This document shows, one piece after another, positions 5,612 to 12,953 of a stretch of 21,598 bases of DNA. Within the stretch, counting starts at the first letter, position 1. Each line of letters starts with the position of its first letter. The position numbers and the translations under genes are program-made. Source of the stretch: a virus; the IMG/VR virus record IMGVR_UViG_3300020156_000083, positions 1-21,598 of that record; one strand, written 5' to 3'. The notes below the pieces were generated by a model. That model was not told the origin of the DNA and ran no database searches. It was given only the letters and a program-made list of their open reading frames with translations.

Positions 5612-8600
5612 TTACCCCAGATAGCCGAGACGGACACGCAGCACGTTGTTGGAGTCGTAGACCGAGACGTTCAGTGAATTGATCACCAGCCGCCCCTGCC
5701 CCGGTACGATACCGTTGATCTCCAGTGTTCCGTCTTTATTGAGAATCCATCCCTGTTGCCCAGCGATGTAATTGATTGAACTGATGTAGCTTCCGATCTT
5801 CGCGTTGGTGATCGTTCCGTCCTGGATGAACGCTGAGTTCATGAACACCTGGCCGCCCTGAACCGCAAACGGCACCGCAATGGCACCGCCGGCGATGGTG
5901 TTGACGATGGCGAACCGGTCCGCGCTCACCAGAAACTGGCTCTGCAAACCGGCGCCGGTGTTTTCGATGCCGAGCCCAATACCAGCCGCAACGTACTGAC
6001 CGTTCGCCGTGACCTGCATTTTCACCGACCACATCGTCGACAACTTGCCGTCGGTGTTCGCAAAGGCGGTTGAGGTTTCCTGAATAGCGGCTGAGTTCTC
6101 GCCGATTTTCACGTTGACCTGGGTGATCGCCTGCGCAGTGGCTTCCTTGTCGGTGGCGACGACTCGTCTAAGGTCCGTCACGTTCGCCGCGCTTTCCGCC
6201 ACAGCCGCATCAAGGGTCGTGAGTTTCTGTGCCGTGGCAAGATTTTCGGACGCCCTGACCCGATCTTCGTTCGCGATCGCCGCAGTGCTGCTCCACCCCT
6301 TCAGGGCGTCGTCCATATCTCCCTTACCATCATCATCGCGAAATGAGGCGCGCAGAGCGTCGAACGCAGTCGACTGCGCCGTGACCACGCCGTCAAGCTC
6401 AGTGATCTCGGCTGTATTGGTCGCCACTTGCTGGGCAAGCCCATTGGCCGTTTCCACCGTCTGACCTACGTCGAGCCAGTAGAGCGAATTCGGCGGTGGG
6501 GTTTTGATAGGCACCGGGCCGGTGGCCTGATAGATCCGCTTGCCCTGCACCACCAGGTCGTACTCTTCGTAGGTGGCTTCCGGGTCGTAGCCTTTCAGTC
6601 CGTCGAGCGCATCGATCTGCGCCTGCAAGCCTGGGATCTTCTCGATTTCATCAAGCAGATCCTGACCGAGCTCCGTTTCGGTGATTTGACCGGCGATCAT
6701 TTCCAGAATGGCAGCGGCGTCAGAACTGGATTGCCCCTGCACGCCAAGCCCGATCGGATACCAAGGCCCGATGTTGCCGATTTTGTCGACGATTCGTCCC
6801 CAGAAATACAGGGTCACGCCGGCGCGCAGGCCGAGCATGGAGAAATCACTTTGCGGATAGGCCAGGTCTGTCAGCTTCGTTGCCGCTTCCAGCGAGGTCG
6901 TGGGACCGTACCAGATCTCTGTGCGCTGGCTGTCCTCCGCGCCAGCAGGGAAACCCCACTTCAAATAGATGCCGAACAGCAATGGCGTGGCAGTCAGGTA
7001 GCTGAGCGCCGGTGGCAACCCCTGCTTACCGCTGAGGTTGGTCAGGATCGAGTTGCGCCAAATCGACGAGATGTCGAAAGCGCTTACCGCGCGGACGCGG
7101 GCCACGTATGCGCCAGCATAAATACCGACCACGTCCACATTGGTCATACCGGTGCGCTGCAGCTTGATCCAGTTGCCGCTGTCTTTGCGCCACTCCACGT
7201 CATAGCCGACTGCGCCATCCACGGCTGGCCAACTGATCGTCATGGTGGCCACGGCCAGCCCCTGGACAACCGACGACGTCGACGACAGCGAAACGCTCGC
7301 CGGTGCCGGCACAACGGTGATCGGAATCACGCTGATCGGTCGTTCTTCCAGGCGCGCGCCGGTGTCGATGAAAGCGAACTTGCTTGGCTCGAACTGCAGC
7401 GCGCTGATTTCATAGTCCCCCTCGGTAGTGCGCTTGGTGCGCAGCACCCGATACAGCGGGATCGCCAGGTCATTGGCATCAAGCGCCCATTGAAGTTGCG
7501 CCACCGGTGCCTGACTGTAGTTTGTGGTAACTGTTACAGCTCTGCCGTTGACGCTCTGCACGGTGCGCCCTTCAGCGCGGCCGCCCGGCAGGTTGATGAT
7601 CAGCCGATCACCGGCCTTGGCTTGTGTGTCGCGATCGAGGGTGATGACCCGACCAGCCGCCGCCGATATCCGGCCGCCCACTTCACGCCCCGCCAACAGC
7701 GAATCCGCGACAGGGATGATGTGCCCGGGCAGAGGGATCACGCCTTCCATGCCGGTTTTGAAAGAGACGGTGCGGTCTTGGTTGTTGCTGAGGATCGCCC
7801 ACTTGCCGCGGCGCTGGGCCTCAGATGCGCGGGTGCAGCCAATGGCGCTCAGTTCGGTCGGGCGATCGCCGTAGCGGCGTTGCAGATCCAGATCAGCGAA
7901 CGGAATGACGTCAGTATCGTAGTTGTTCGCCGGGTTGTCGTAGCTCACCAGCGCCCGGGTGTAACGCGTCTTCGCCGAGGCACTGCCATAGGAGAACTTG
8001 CCGTCGATGACGTTCGACCGGGTGAACACATAGTCGAAGTCCTGCGCGCGCGGCATGTCAGCCTGCATCACCAACTGGCCCTGTGCCCAGTACGTCATGC
8101 CCCGATAAATGGCCGAGATATCGCGCAGCAGCGACCACGCATCGGCCTTGCCCTGCAGGTTCATGTCGCAGAGGAAGCGTGGTTCCTGACCGCCCAACCC
8201 GTTCGGAACCCACTGGTCGCAATATTGGGCGATCCGGTAAAGCTCCCATTTGTCGACCATGAATGATTTGATGCGCTTGCCCAGGCCGAAGCGGTCCTCG
8301 GTGCAGATGCCGTAGGTAATCCACGCCGGGTTATTGGTCCAAGCCGACTTCATCGAACCGTCCCACGTCCCGGTATAGGTGCGCTGGATCGGGTCGTAAT
8401 TGCTCGGCACCATCCAGCGGCGCGCCTTGCACTTCACGGTGACGGCCGGGATGTTGGTGAACTGCTCGGCGTCGAATTCGATATAGAGCAGCGCAGTGTT
8501 CGGGTAGCGCAGCTTGGCGTCGATCACCTCGGTGTAACCGGCCACCAGCATGGTGTCGGCGATCTTGTTGGTGTTCTGGTTCGGCGTAAGGCGGCGCACA

Positions 8601-9175
8601 CGGATCTGCCAGCCAGTTGTTGCATCCGGTAGATCGATGCGGCGTGAGCGCTCGTAGCGCGTGGTGGTCTTGCCGTCGACGGCGTCCACCAGCACCTGCT
8701 GATAGGCGCCGCCATCGGTGGCGACGTCGATCGCGTACTCGATCCGGTAGCCGCCGACATTGCCCTGGTCATCCGAGCGTTGCAGTGCCGGCCACGCCAA
8801 CCGCATGCGCACGGCGGAAAGCTGGGTGTTGGTGATCGAGCGAACCCACGGCGAATCGCTGCGCAGCTCAATGTTCAGCGACGTCTCGTTCTCTACGGAC
8901 GGAATGCCCGGGATGTAGGTCTGATCCACCGAGCCCGGGCGCCAGTCCCACTTCACGTTAGGGAAGTTGTAGTTGCCGCTGGCATCGCGGATCGGCGTGT
9001 TGTCCAGGTAGATGTCGTAATCGGTTGGGACGCTGTCGAACTCACCCTCGCCCACGGCGATCAGGAGCTTGGCCAGGTTGGTCGAGCGCAGGCTGTCGCT
9101 GGCTTCGGTCGGCGATTTCGGCTTGCTGCTGCCGCCCTTCTCGCCGTGGATATCGATCTGTGCTGCTGCGCCCAT
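5612..9175 (-). CDS. Tip attachment (host specificity) protein, lambda gpJ-like
   Basis: A 1187-residue central tail-tip protein that ends the tail and contacts the receptor. The N-terminal half carries the conserved J core (for example DYDIYLDNTPIRD, EDRFGLGKRIKSFMVDKWELY, WSLLRDISAIYRGMTYWAQG). A fibronectin type III-like domain lies at about 625-700 (TISWPAVDGAVGYDVEWRK). A helical, low-complexity stalk follows at about 910-1040, then a DUF1983-like C-terminal domain (MQVTANGQYVAAGIGLGIE, at about 1050-1130). The ATG at 9175 is chosen because GGAGG is placed 5-6 bases upstream; an earlier in-frame start would run into the terminator hairpin. The length is close to that of lambda gpJ (about 1130). 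In the lambda order it follows L, K and I, as here apart from two insertions. Confidence 0.96.
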   Translation of the reverse strand: MGAAAQIDIHGEKGGSSKPKSPTEASDSLRSTNLAKLLIAVGEGEFDSVPTDYDIYLDNTPIRDASGNYNFPNVKWDWRPGSVDQTYIPGIPSVENETSLNIELRSDSPWVRSITNTQLSAVRMRLAWPALQRSDDQGNVGGYRIEYAIDVATDGGAYQQVLVDAVDGKTTTRYERSRRIDLPDATTGWQIRVRRLTPNQNTNKIADTMLVAGYTEVIDAKLRYPNTALLYIEFDAEQFTNIPAVTVKCKARRWMVPSNYDPIQRTYTGTWDGSMKSAWTNNPAWITYGICTEDRFGLGKRIKSFMVDKWELYRIAQYCDQWVPNGLGGQEPRFLCDMNLQGKADAWSLLRDISAIYRGMTYWAQGQLVMQADMPRAQDFDYVFTRSNVIDGKFSYGSASAKTRYTRALVSYDNPANNYDTDVIPFADLDLQRRYGDRPTELSAIGCTRASEAQRRGKWAILSNNQDRTVSFKTGMEGVIPLPGHIIPVADSLLAGREVGGRISAAAGRVITLDRDTQAKAGDRLIINLPGGRAEGRTVQSVNGRAVTVTTNYSQAPVAQLQWALDANDLAIPLYRVLRTKRTTEGDYEISALQFEPSKFAFIDTGARLEERPISVIPITVVPAPASVSLSSTSSVVQGLAVATMTISWPAVDGAVGYDVEWRKDSGNWIKLQRTGMTNVDVVGIYAGAYVARVRAVSAFDISSIWRNSILTNLSGKQGLPPALSYLTATPLLFGIYLKWGFPAGAEDSQRTEIWYGPTTSLEAATKLTDLAYPQSDFSMLGLRAGVTLYFWGRIVDKIGNIGPWYPIGLGVQGQSSSDAAAILEMIAGQITETELGQDLLDEIEKIPGLQAQIDALDGLKGYDPEATYEEYDLVVQGKRIYQATGPVPIKTPPPNSLYWLDVGQTVETANGLAQQVATNTAEITELDGVVTAQSTAFDALRASFRDDDGKGDMDDALKGWSSTAAIANEDRVRASENLATAQKLTTLDAAVAESAANVTDLRRVVATDKEATAQAITQVNVKIGENSAAIQETSTAFANTDGKLSTMWSVKMQVTANGQYVAAGIGLGIENTGAGLQSQFLVSADRFAIVNTIAGGAIAVPFAVQGGQVFMNSAFIQDGTITNAKIGSYISSINYIAGQQGWILNKDGTLEINGIVPGQGRLVINSLNVSVYDSNNVLRVRLGYLG

Positions 9176-9191
9176 GCTTTCCTCCAGGCAT

Positions 9192-9214
9192 AAAAAAACC
9201 GCCTCGCGGGCGGT
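9192..9214 (-). terminator. Intrinsic terminator-like hairpin before the J gene
   Basis: On the - strand a 6-bp GC-rich stem (9214-9209 with 9203-9198), with a 5-base loop, is followed by seven T residues. It lies 17 bases before the J start codon and downstream of the small gene 9508-9774, which may be its natural partner. J expression would then need read-through or antitermination. Confidence 0.85.
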
Positions 9215-9305
9215 GTGGGTGTCCATACAGCGTGGATGAAATGCCAGTAGCGACCACGTGCTTTGGGGGAGTAATTTTCTGACCTCTCACAACCAAGGAG
9301 CGGCC

Positions 9306-9551
9306 ATGTCTATCAGAAGCCTCGCAAGAAACCTTCCGAAAGACCCTGATAACGCAGACTGCGTGCTGGGTTGGGGTGTCGTGCAAAGCACGCCATGGCG
9401 ATTCGTCGACATCTATGCTTCAAAAGAGGCAGCAGAAGCCGAGGCCAAATCTCGAGGGCCAAGGTATCAAGTCGAATACGGATCTCACCGACTTGGCTCC
9501 GATGATTTTATGGGTGGGCTGGAGCAGCCTTTGCCGGCTCACTCAAGCTGA
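9306..9551 (+). CDS. Small protein of unknown function, antisense to the late operon
   Basis: An 81-residue protein on the + strand inside an otherwise - strand operon. Support: a strong AAGGAG ribosome-binding site 5 bases before the ATG at 9306, ordinary residue composition, and location in a gap between I and J that no - strand gene fills at 9215-9507. It contains VLGWGVVQSTPWRFVDIYAS followed by KEAAEAEAKSRG, a compact alpha/beta pattern, with no signal peptide or membrane segment. Its 3' 44 bases overlap the convergent gene 9508-9774. It is a candidate moron expressed from its own promoter, though I could not identify a good promoter. I do not recognise the family. Confidence 0.6.
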   Translation: MSIRSLARNLPKDPDNADCVLGWGVVQSTPWRFVDIYASKEAAEAEAKSRGPRYQVEYGSHRLGSDDFMGGLEQPLPAHSS

Positions 9552-9774
9552 AACCCATGCGGCAGTTGCCAGAGATAAGAGCGGCGGTAAGGCCTGGCTT
9601 GCCGCAATACTTTCGCGTGTAGCCGCTTGGCGATGAGCATTTGCCAAAGAAGCGCTCTCGATGGATTTCGCGCCCGTTGTCCAGAACGGCCACCACCGCT
9701 TCGTCACCACAAACCACTCCACCTTCAAGTCGATGCAGGTCGTGGATGGTGATGCTGTAGGTCACTTTGGTCAT
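9508..9774 (-). CDS. Small protein of unknown function between I and J
   Basis: An 88-residue protein whose ATG overlaps the stop of the I gene (ATGA at 9771-9774), strong evidence that it is translated as part of the late operon. The N-terminal half reads like a small beta-sheet domain (TKVTYSITIHDLHRLEGG, EAVVAVLDNGREIHRERFF). Three of its four cysteines lie in the second half. The C-terminus is low-complexity (SEPAKAAPAHP) and overlaps the 3' end of the opposite-strand gene by 44 bases. No known domain is recognised. The terminator-like hairpin at 9192-9214 lies downstream of it. Confidence 0.65.
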   Translation of the reverse strand: MTKVTYSITIHDLHRLEGGVVCGDEAVVAVLDNGREIHRERFFGKCSSPSGYTRKYCGKPGLTAALISGNCRMGFSLSEPAKAAPAHP

Positions 9775-10379
9775 GCCTTATCCTCCGCCAGGATCGAGGC
9801 CGAGATGATCATCCCGCCCCACCGGCGTTCGCCGATGCAGATCGGTACCGGATTGCCGCTGGCTGTGGTGTTCTTGGCGCTGCCGAAGGCATAGGACGGT
9901 GAGTTCTCGGGGGATGCGCTTTGCGAGAGCCCCTTTGCCTGCGGACTGAGCATTTGGATCACACCGCCTGCGGTCGAGGCGATACCGCCTGCGATCAATG
10001 CCGCACCTTGAGCCGTGGTAGACCCGTAGGCGAAAAAACCAACGGCGATTAGGACGATTCCCAAAACGGTCTGCATCAACCCTGCGCGCTTGCTTCCCGA
10101 GACGACTGGGACGATTCGGACCTCACGAGTACCACCCAGATCAAAACCCTCTACCGCTTCGTTCTTCCGATTGCGAAAGATGGCGAATCGCATCCCTAGC
10201 CGATCAAGACGCCGGATCTCATCCTCAAAACCCTCCAGCGTCACCTTCAACGCCTTCAACGCCTCCCAAACACGCTTACTGTCCACTTGACGACGATGGA
10301 CTCGCCCAAACTTCTTGGCCAATGAGCCAGATAGAAGGATCGTAGTCATTGGATTGTAAGTAGCTGCAACGTCAGCCAT
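9771..10379 (-). CDS. Tail assembly protein, lambda gpI-like
   Basis: A 202-residue protein with the layout of lambda gpI. An N-terminal soluble domain begins TTILLSGSLAKKFGR, with FRNRKNEAVEGFDLG further on. A hydrophobic Gly/Ala-rich segment lies at about 105-145 (two membrane-like helices, VLGIVLIAVGFFAYG and AALIAGGIASTAGGVIQML). The C-terminal tail has GNPVPICIGERRWGG, typical of this family. It is needed for assembly of the tail tip with J, K and L in lambda; whether it stays in the particle is unclear. The start at 10379 has GGAG 6 bases upstream. In lambda it directly follows K; here 1.8 kb of accessory genes intervene. Its stop overlaps the next gene's start. Confidence 0.9.
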   Translation of the reverse strand: MADVAATYNPMTTILLSGSLAKKFGRVHRRQVDSKRVWEALKALKVTLEGFEDEIRRLDRLGMRFAIFRNRKNEAVEGFDLGGTREVRIVPVVSGSKRAGLMQTVLGIVLIAVGFFAYGSTTAQGAALIAGGIASTAGGVIQMLSPQAKGLSQSASPENSPSYAFGSAKNTTASGNPVPICIGERRWGGMIISASILAEDKA

Positions 10380-10394
10380 GTTCTTCTCCGAGCA

Positions 10395-10419
10395 CAAAAA
10401 AGCCCGCTGATGCGGGCTT
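10395..10419 (-). terminator. Intrinsic terminator after the lipoprotein gene
   Basis: On the - strand an 8-bp stem AAGCCCGC/GCGGGCTT (10419-10412 with 10407-10400), with a 4-base loop, is followed by a T-run. It lies just downstream of the lipoprotein stop and 16 bases before the I start. It closes the accessory cassette, a typical moron feature. Confidence 0.87.
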
Positions 10420-10429
10420 GGGAATGCAT

Positions 10430-10831
10430 TTAAATTGCCGTGGGTGAAATGTCGAAATTGTCGCCCGACAGCGTGATTCGACGCCTGACCGTCTCACCGG
10501 TTTTTACATCAACCTCGCGCTCAACCAAACCCCATCCACCACATGCGGCGCTCGGCTTGATTCCAAGGATATGTTTTCCGGCCTTTACTCCAAACCGAGC
10601 CACCTCGCCTGAGGCGAATTCAGCTGCCAGGGTTCCATCAATGTACAGCCGGTAATTGCAGCCTGATCCATATAGGCCGCTGTCACGCGTAACAACAAGC
10701 TGGGATTCAGACTTCCCACTGAAGGCGAAAAGCCGATTTCTCGGCACTGGATCAGCCTTGTCGGCCGGAACTGGCGAAGTCGCACACCCCGCCAACAGCG
10801 CTACCGCCATCGCTCCTACGATCAATTTCAT
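10430..10831 (-). CDS. Lipoprotein, probable lysogenic-conversion (moron) gene
   Basis: A 133-residue protein with a short hydrophobic signal peptide ending in a lipobox (LLAGC, lipidated Cys16). Residue +2 of the mature protein is Ala, so by the Lol rule it should go to the outer membrane. The mature part is beta-rich (CNYRLYIDGTLAAEF, ARFGVKAGKHILGI) with two further Cys residues that could form a disulfide; it resembles a small Ig/PEGA-like fold. The ATG at 10831 is preferred over the GTG at 10840 because AGGAG lies 8 bases upstream of it. The gene has its own AT-rich upstream region and its own terminator. Lambdoid phages carry small lipoproteins such as Cor near tail-tip genes that block receptor use by related phages. 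A similar role here is inference. Confidence 0.83.
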   Translation of the reverse strand: MKLIVGAMAVALLAGCATSPVPADKADPVPRNRLFAFSGKSESQLVVTRDSGLYGSGCNYRLYIDGTLAAEFASGEVARFGVKAGKHILGIKPSAACGGWGLVEREVDVKTGETVRRRITLSGDNFDISPTAI

Positions 10832-10840
10832 GCAGGTCAC

Positions 10841-10910
10841 TCCTGTGGGAAAGGGCTGGAAGTATTGTACTTAACCTCGCAATAAATCACTTCGAATAAG
10901 ATTACGGCAG
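10841..10910 (-). promoter_or_regulatory. AT-rich leader with candidate promoter of the lipoprotein gene
   Basis: This 70-base spacer is much more AT-rich than its surroundings (22 of 60 G+C in bases 10861-10920, counted by hand). It contains a good -10-like TACAAT on the - strand (10869-10864) inside a palindrome AAGTA-CAA-TACTT (10860-10872), which could be an operator. No convincing -35 element is seen at 16-18 bases, so the promoter call is tentative. Confidence 0.4.
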
Positions 10911-11303
10911 CTACCCTTTACCTACAGTTTCGTTTTGAGAAATTCTGCGTAGATCGTTTAGTACTCGCTCACTGTTGGCGACGTGCAGCTTCGCCTCACC
11001 AGCTCGAAACTCTTCTCGAATATCGTAATCAGCGATTGCTCTCATCTGCTTCTGTTTGCGAATTGTTCGACCTAAAGCTGCTAAGCCTCTACCGGCAAGC
11101 TCATAGCGATAAATCAAGCGTTCGTGTGTTGCGAGATTTTTGTCTGCTGGGCATTGCGGAAGCTTTAGGATTCCGGCTGCAGCTAGTGCTTCGTGGTAAA
11201 GCGCGTAATAGCTTCGGCTTACCGCCGCCCGCGCGCAACACTCTCCATCTGCTCCGGCCAGCTCTTTGGCTAATCCCAACAGATCGCTGCTAGATACCGA
11301 CAT
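10911..11303 (-). CDS. HEPN domain-containing protein (UPF0332-like), candidate ribonuclease toxin
   Basis: A 130-residue all-helical protein. It shows the hallmark AAVSRSYYALYHEAL helix, in which Arg30 and His37 form the R-x6-H motif of HEPN proteins, and the second conserved block MRAIADYDIREEF followed by AKLHVANSERVLNDL. In active HEPN enzymes the Arg and His form a composite RNase site across a dimer. UPF0332/HEPN proteins are often toxins or RNA-targeting effectors in defence loci, but some are not catalytic. The ATG at 11303 is chosen because it starts the family fold directly; upstream in-frame residues belong to the overlapping gene. It overlaps the TPR-like gene by 14 bases, implying coupled translation. 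The DNA is lower in GC than the tail genes, suggesting separate acquisition. Confidence 0.85.
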   Translation of the reverse strand: MSVSSSDLLGLAKELAGADGECCARAAVSRSYYALYHEALAAAGILKLPQCPADKNLATHERLIYRYELAGRGLAALGRTIRKQKQMRAIADYDIREEFRAGEAKLHVANSERVLNDLRRISQNETVGKG

Positions 11304-12183
11304 TGTAGGCGACTCCAATTTCCTTGAGAGAACCCACTGCATGAGGGTATACGCCGATAGAAAAAATACTGTCAATCGGCCCTTCAAACTGCGCCGAAAG
11401 TGCCGTATCGATCTCGCGATCGATGTCAACAAGACGCTCGATATCATCACGAACCACGAAGCGGAACAATATGCCCTCGCCACGCATTGCAAAGACGTCA
11501 TAACCGATGAAGGGATGGTATGACATTTTCTTGACTATCTCGGCTGCGACTGCGAGCCGATCAGAAACTTCGCGATCATTGCCGTTAATTTCTTCGATAA
11601 GCTCAGCGGCACAAGTTATGCGTTCGACATACCCCCCCGTAGATCCGGCTGCTTTATACAGATCTCGAGCGCGTCCAAACAACCCCAAATGAACGCATTG
11701 ATCGGCAACCGCTTCAAGGTCGCGGTGCTTCGCCTTGTCTAGCTTGACTCGCTCAATCTCGTCTATCGCCATTTTTATTTCCCCGCAGATGTAGAGGGCA
11801 TGAGACGCAGAAACGGCTTTGGCAATGGGAGGTAATCCTTCAGCTTCAGCTTGCTGGAACAGCCTCAATGATGCGTCAGGCTTCATCAGATACGCGCAGA
11901 GATACGCCTGCTCATGTAGAACAAATGGACGGCTCGGGTCACCGGACGGAAGTACGGCTAGAAGGCCGTCAAGCTCATTGTGAAGGCGGCGTACCGCTAT
12001 TTGATTCACCACGTGAGTATCAGCGATCGCATCCCACATGGCTCGTCGCTGGTCGGCGAACTCGGCAATAGCGAGCTTAGGCTGTCCCTGCATAAAATCT
12101 GACTCGGAGTTAGAGCGATTGGCAAGCTTAGTTTCAATCAGCTCGGAGGTCGATACTGGTTGCCTATACACTTTATATCTCAA
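11290..12183 (-). CDS. TPR-like helical-repeat protein, partner of the HEPN gene
   Basis: About 297 residues if translation starts at the TTG at 12183, seven bases upstream of which lies the stop region of the K gene. GAGGTGAG in the K 3' end could serve as the ribosome-binding site. The first ATG in frame (12093) would give 267 residues but has poor Shine-Dalgarno support, so the start is uncertain. Residues about 92-190 look like consecutive TPR-type helix pairs (EQAYLCAYLMKPDASLRLF, ALYICGEIKMAIDEIERV, ADQCVHLGLFGRARDLYKA). The C-terminal third is a mixed alpha/beta region without a recognised motif. No membrane segment or nuclease motif is seen. Low GC (hand counts of 28/60 and 29/60) separates it from the neighbouring tail genes. 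It could be antitoxin, sensor or scaffold for the HEPN protein; this is inference. Confidence 0.75.
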   Translation of the reverse strand: MRYKVYRQPVSTSELIETKLANRSNSESDFMQGQPKLAIAEFADQRRAMWDAIADTHVVNQIAVRRLHNELDGLLAVLPSGDPSRPFVLHEQAYLCAYLMKPDASLRLFQQAEAEGLPPIAKAVSASHALYICGEIKMAIDEIERVKLDKAKHRDLEAVADQCVHLGLFGRARDLYKAAGSTGGYVERITCAAELIEEINGNDREVSDRLAVAAEIVKKMSYHPFIGYDVFAMRGEGILFRFVVRDDIERLVDIDREIDTALSAQFEGPIDSIFSIGVYPHAVGSLKEIGVAYNVGI

Positions 12184-12187
12184 GCAC

Positions 12188-12952
12188 TCATCTCACCTCT
12201 TCTGCGCCATTGTGGCGCAGCACCAGCCGCGTACGCTCGAGCCAAGGCCCGCCGAAGACAATGACCTCAGATGGCCTGCCATACAGGTGGTGCAGCAGGA
12301 AAGGCCCAGGTCCGAACGTCGCCGCGTCCTCACCGGGCAGCGCCGGATCGGTGCCGAGGAAAATCCCAGCGTGATTCGGGTAAACGGTGCGCCCTACCTC
12401 CATCACGATCATGTCGCCGCGCTGCGGCTGGTCGACGCGGTAGAAGCCGGCGGCCTCGTAGTTCTCCTCGTACAGGCTGGTGTTGTCCTTGCTCTCCCAC
12501 CAACCATCGGCGCGTTTGAAGGCTTCAAACTCCACCCCCCACTCGCGCTTGTACCAATCGGCGCAGACCTGCCAGCAGTCCCAGGCACCGTGCACGAATG
12601 GCCGTTTCAGCAGCTGTACTTCGCCGGTCGGCACGATGGTGCGCAGATCGCCCTCGGGCCAGCTCAGGATGTGCCAGGGCATGGCCGTGGCCTCGCACAT
12701 GGCGAGGTCGCGCGGTGACGGCCTGCTGGTGGCGTCCGGATGTGAATGGACCACGCCGATCACTTCGCCGATGTCCTCGGCTGCCGCGTACTGCTTGGGA
12801 TCGATCCGAAACTCTTCGTTCGGCTCAGTCGAGACATTGGTGCAGGGGAAGTATTGTTGCTTGCGCCCGATCGCCAGCAGCAGCCCGCAGCACTCTTTCG
12901 GGTACTCGGCCGCCGCGTGCGCCTGGATCGCGCTTAAGATGTGCTTTCGCAT
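12188..12952 (-). CDS. Tail tip assembly protein with JAMM peptidase and NlpC/P60 domains, lambda gpK-like
   Basis: A 254-residue two-domain protein. The N-terminal JAB/MPN domain has the full JAMM metal site: Glu20 in PKECCGLL, His69 and His71 in HSH, and Asp82 (H-x-H-x10-D). The C-terminal NlpC/P60 domain has the catalytic cysteine Cys126 in WDCWQ and His194 in NHAGIFLG. It is needed for tail assembly and probably also for peptidoglycan cleavage during DNA entry. The ATG at 12952 lies 1 base after the L stop. All catalytic residues are present. The gene is of normal length, so the downstream insertion did not truncate it. Confidence 0.94.
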   Translation of the reverse strand: MRKHILSAIQAHAAAEYPKECCGLLLAIGRKQQYFPCTNVSTEPNEEFRIDPKQYAAAEDIGEVIGVVHSHPDATSRPSPRDLAMCEATAMPWHILSWPEGDLRTIVPTGEVQLLKRPFVHGAWDCWQVCADWYKREWGVEFEAFKRADGWWESKDNTSLYEENYEAAGFYRVDQPQRGDMIVMEVGRTVYPNHAGIFLGTDPALPGEDAATFGPGPFLLHHLYGRPSEVIVFGGPWLERTRLVLRHNGAEEVR

Positions 12953-12953
12953 G

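Noticed and set aside
6428-8266. Long open + strand frame (612 codons) opposite the J gene
   Set aside because: It lies wholly inside the J gene, has no ribosome-binding site, and its Arg/His/Gly/Ala-rich composition is that of a reverse-strand shadow of a GC-rich gene.
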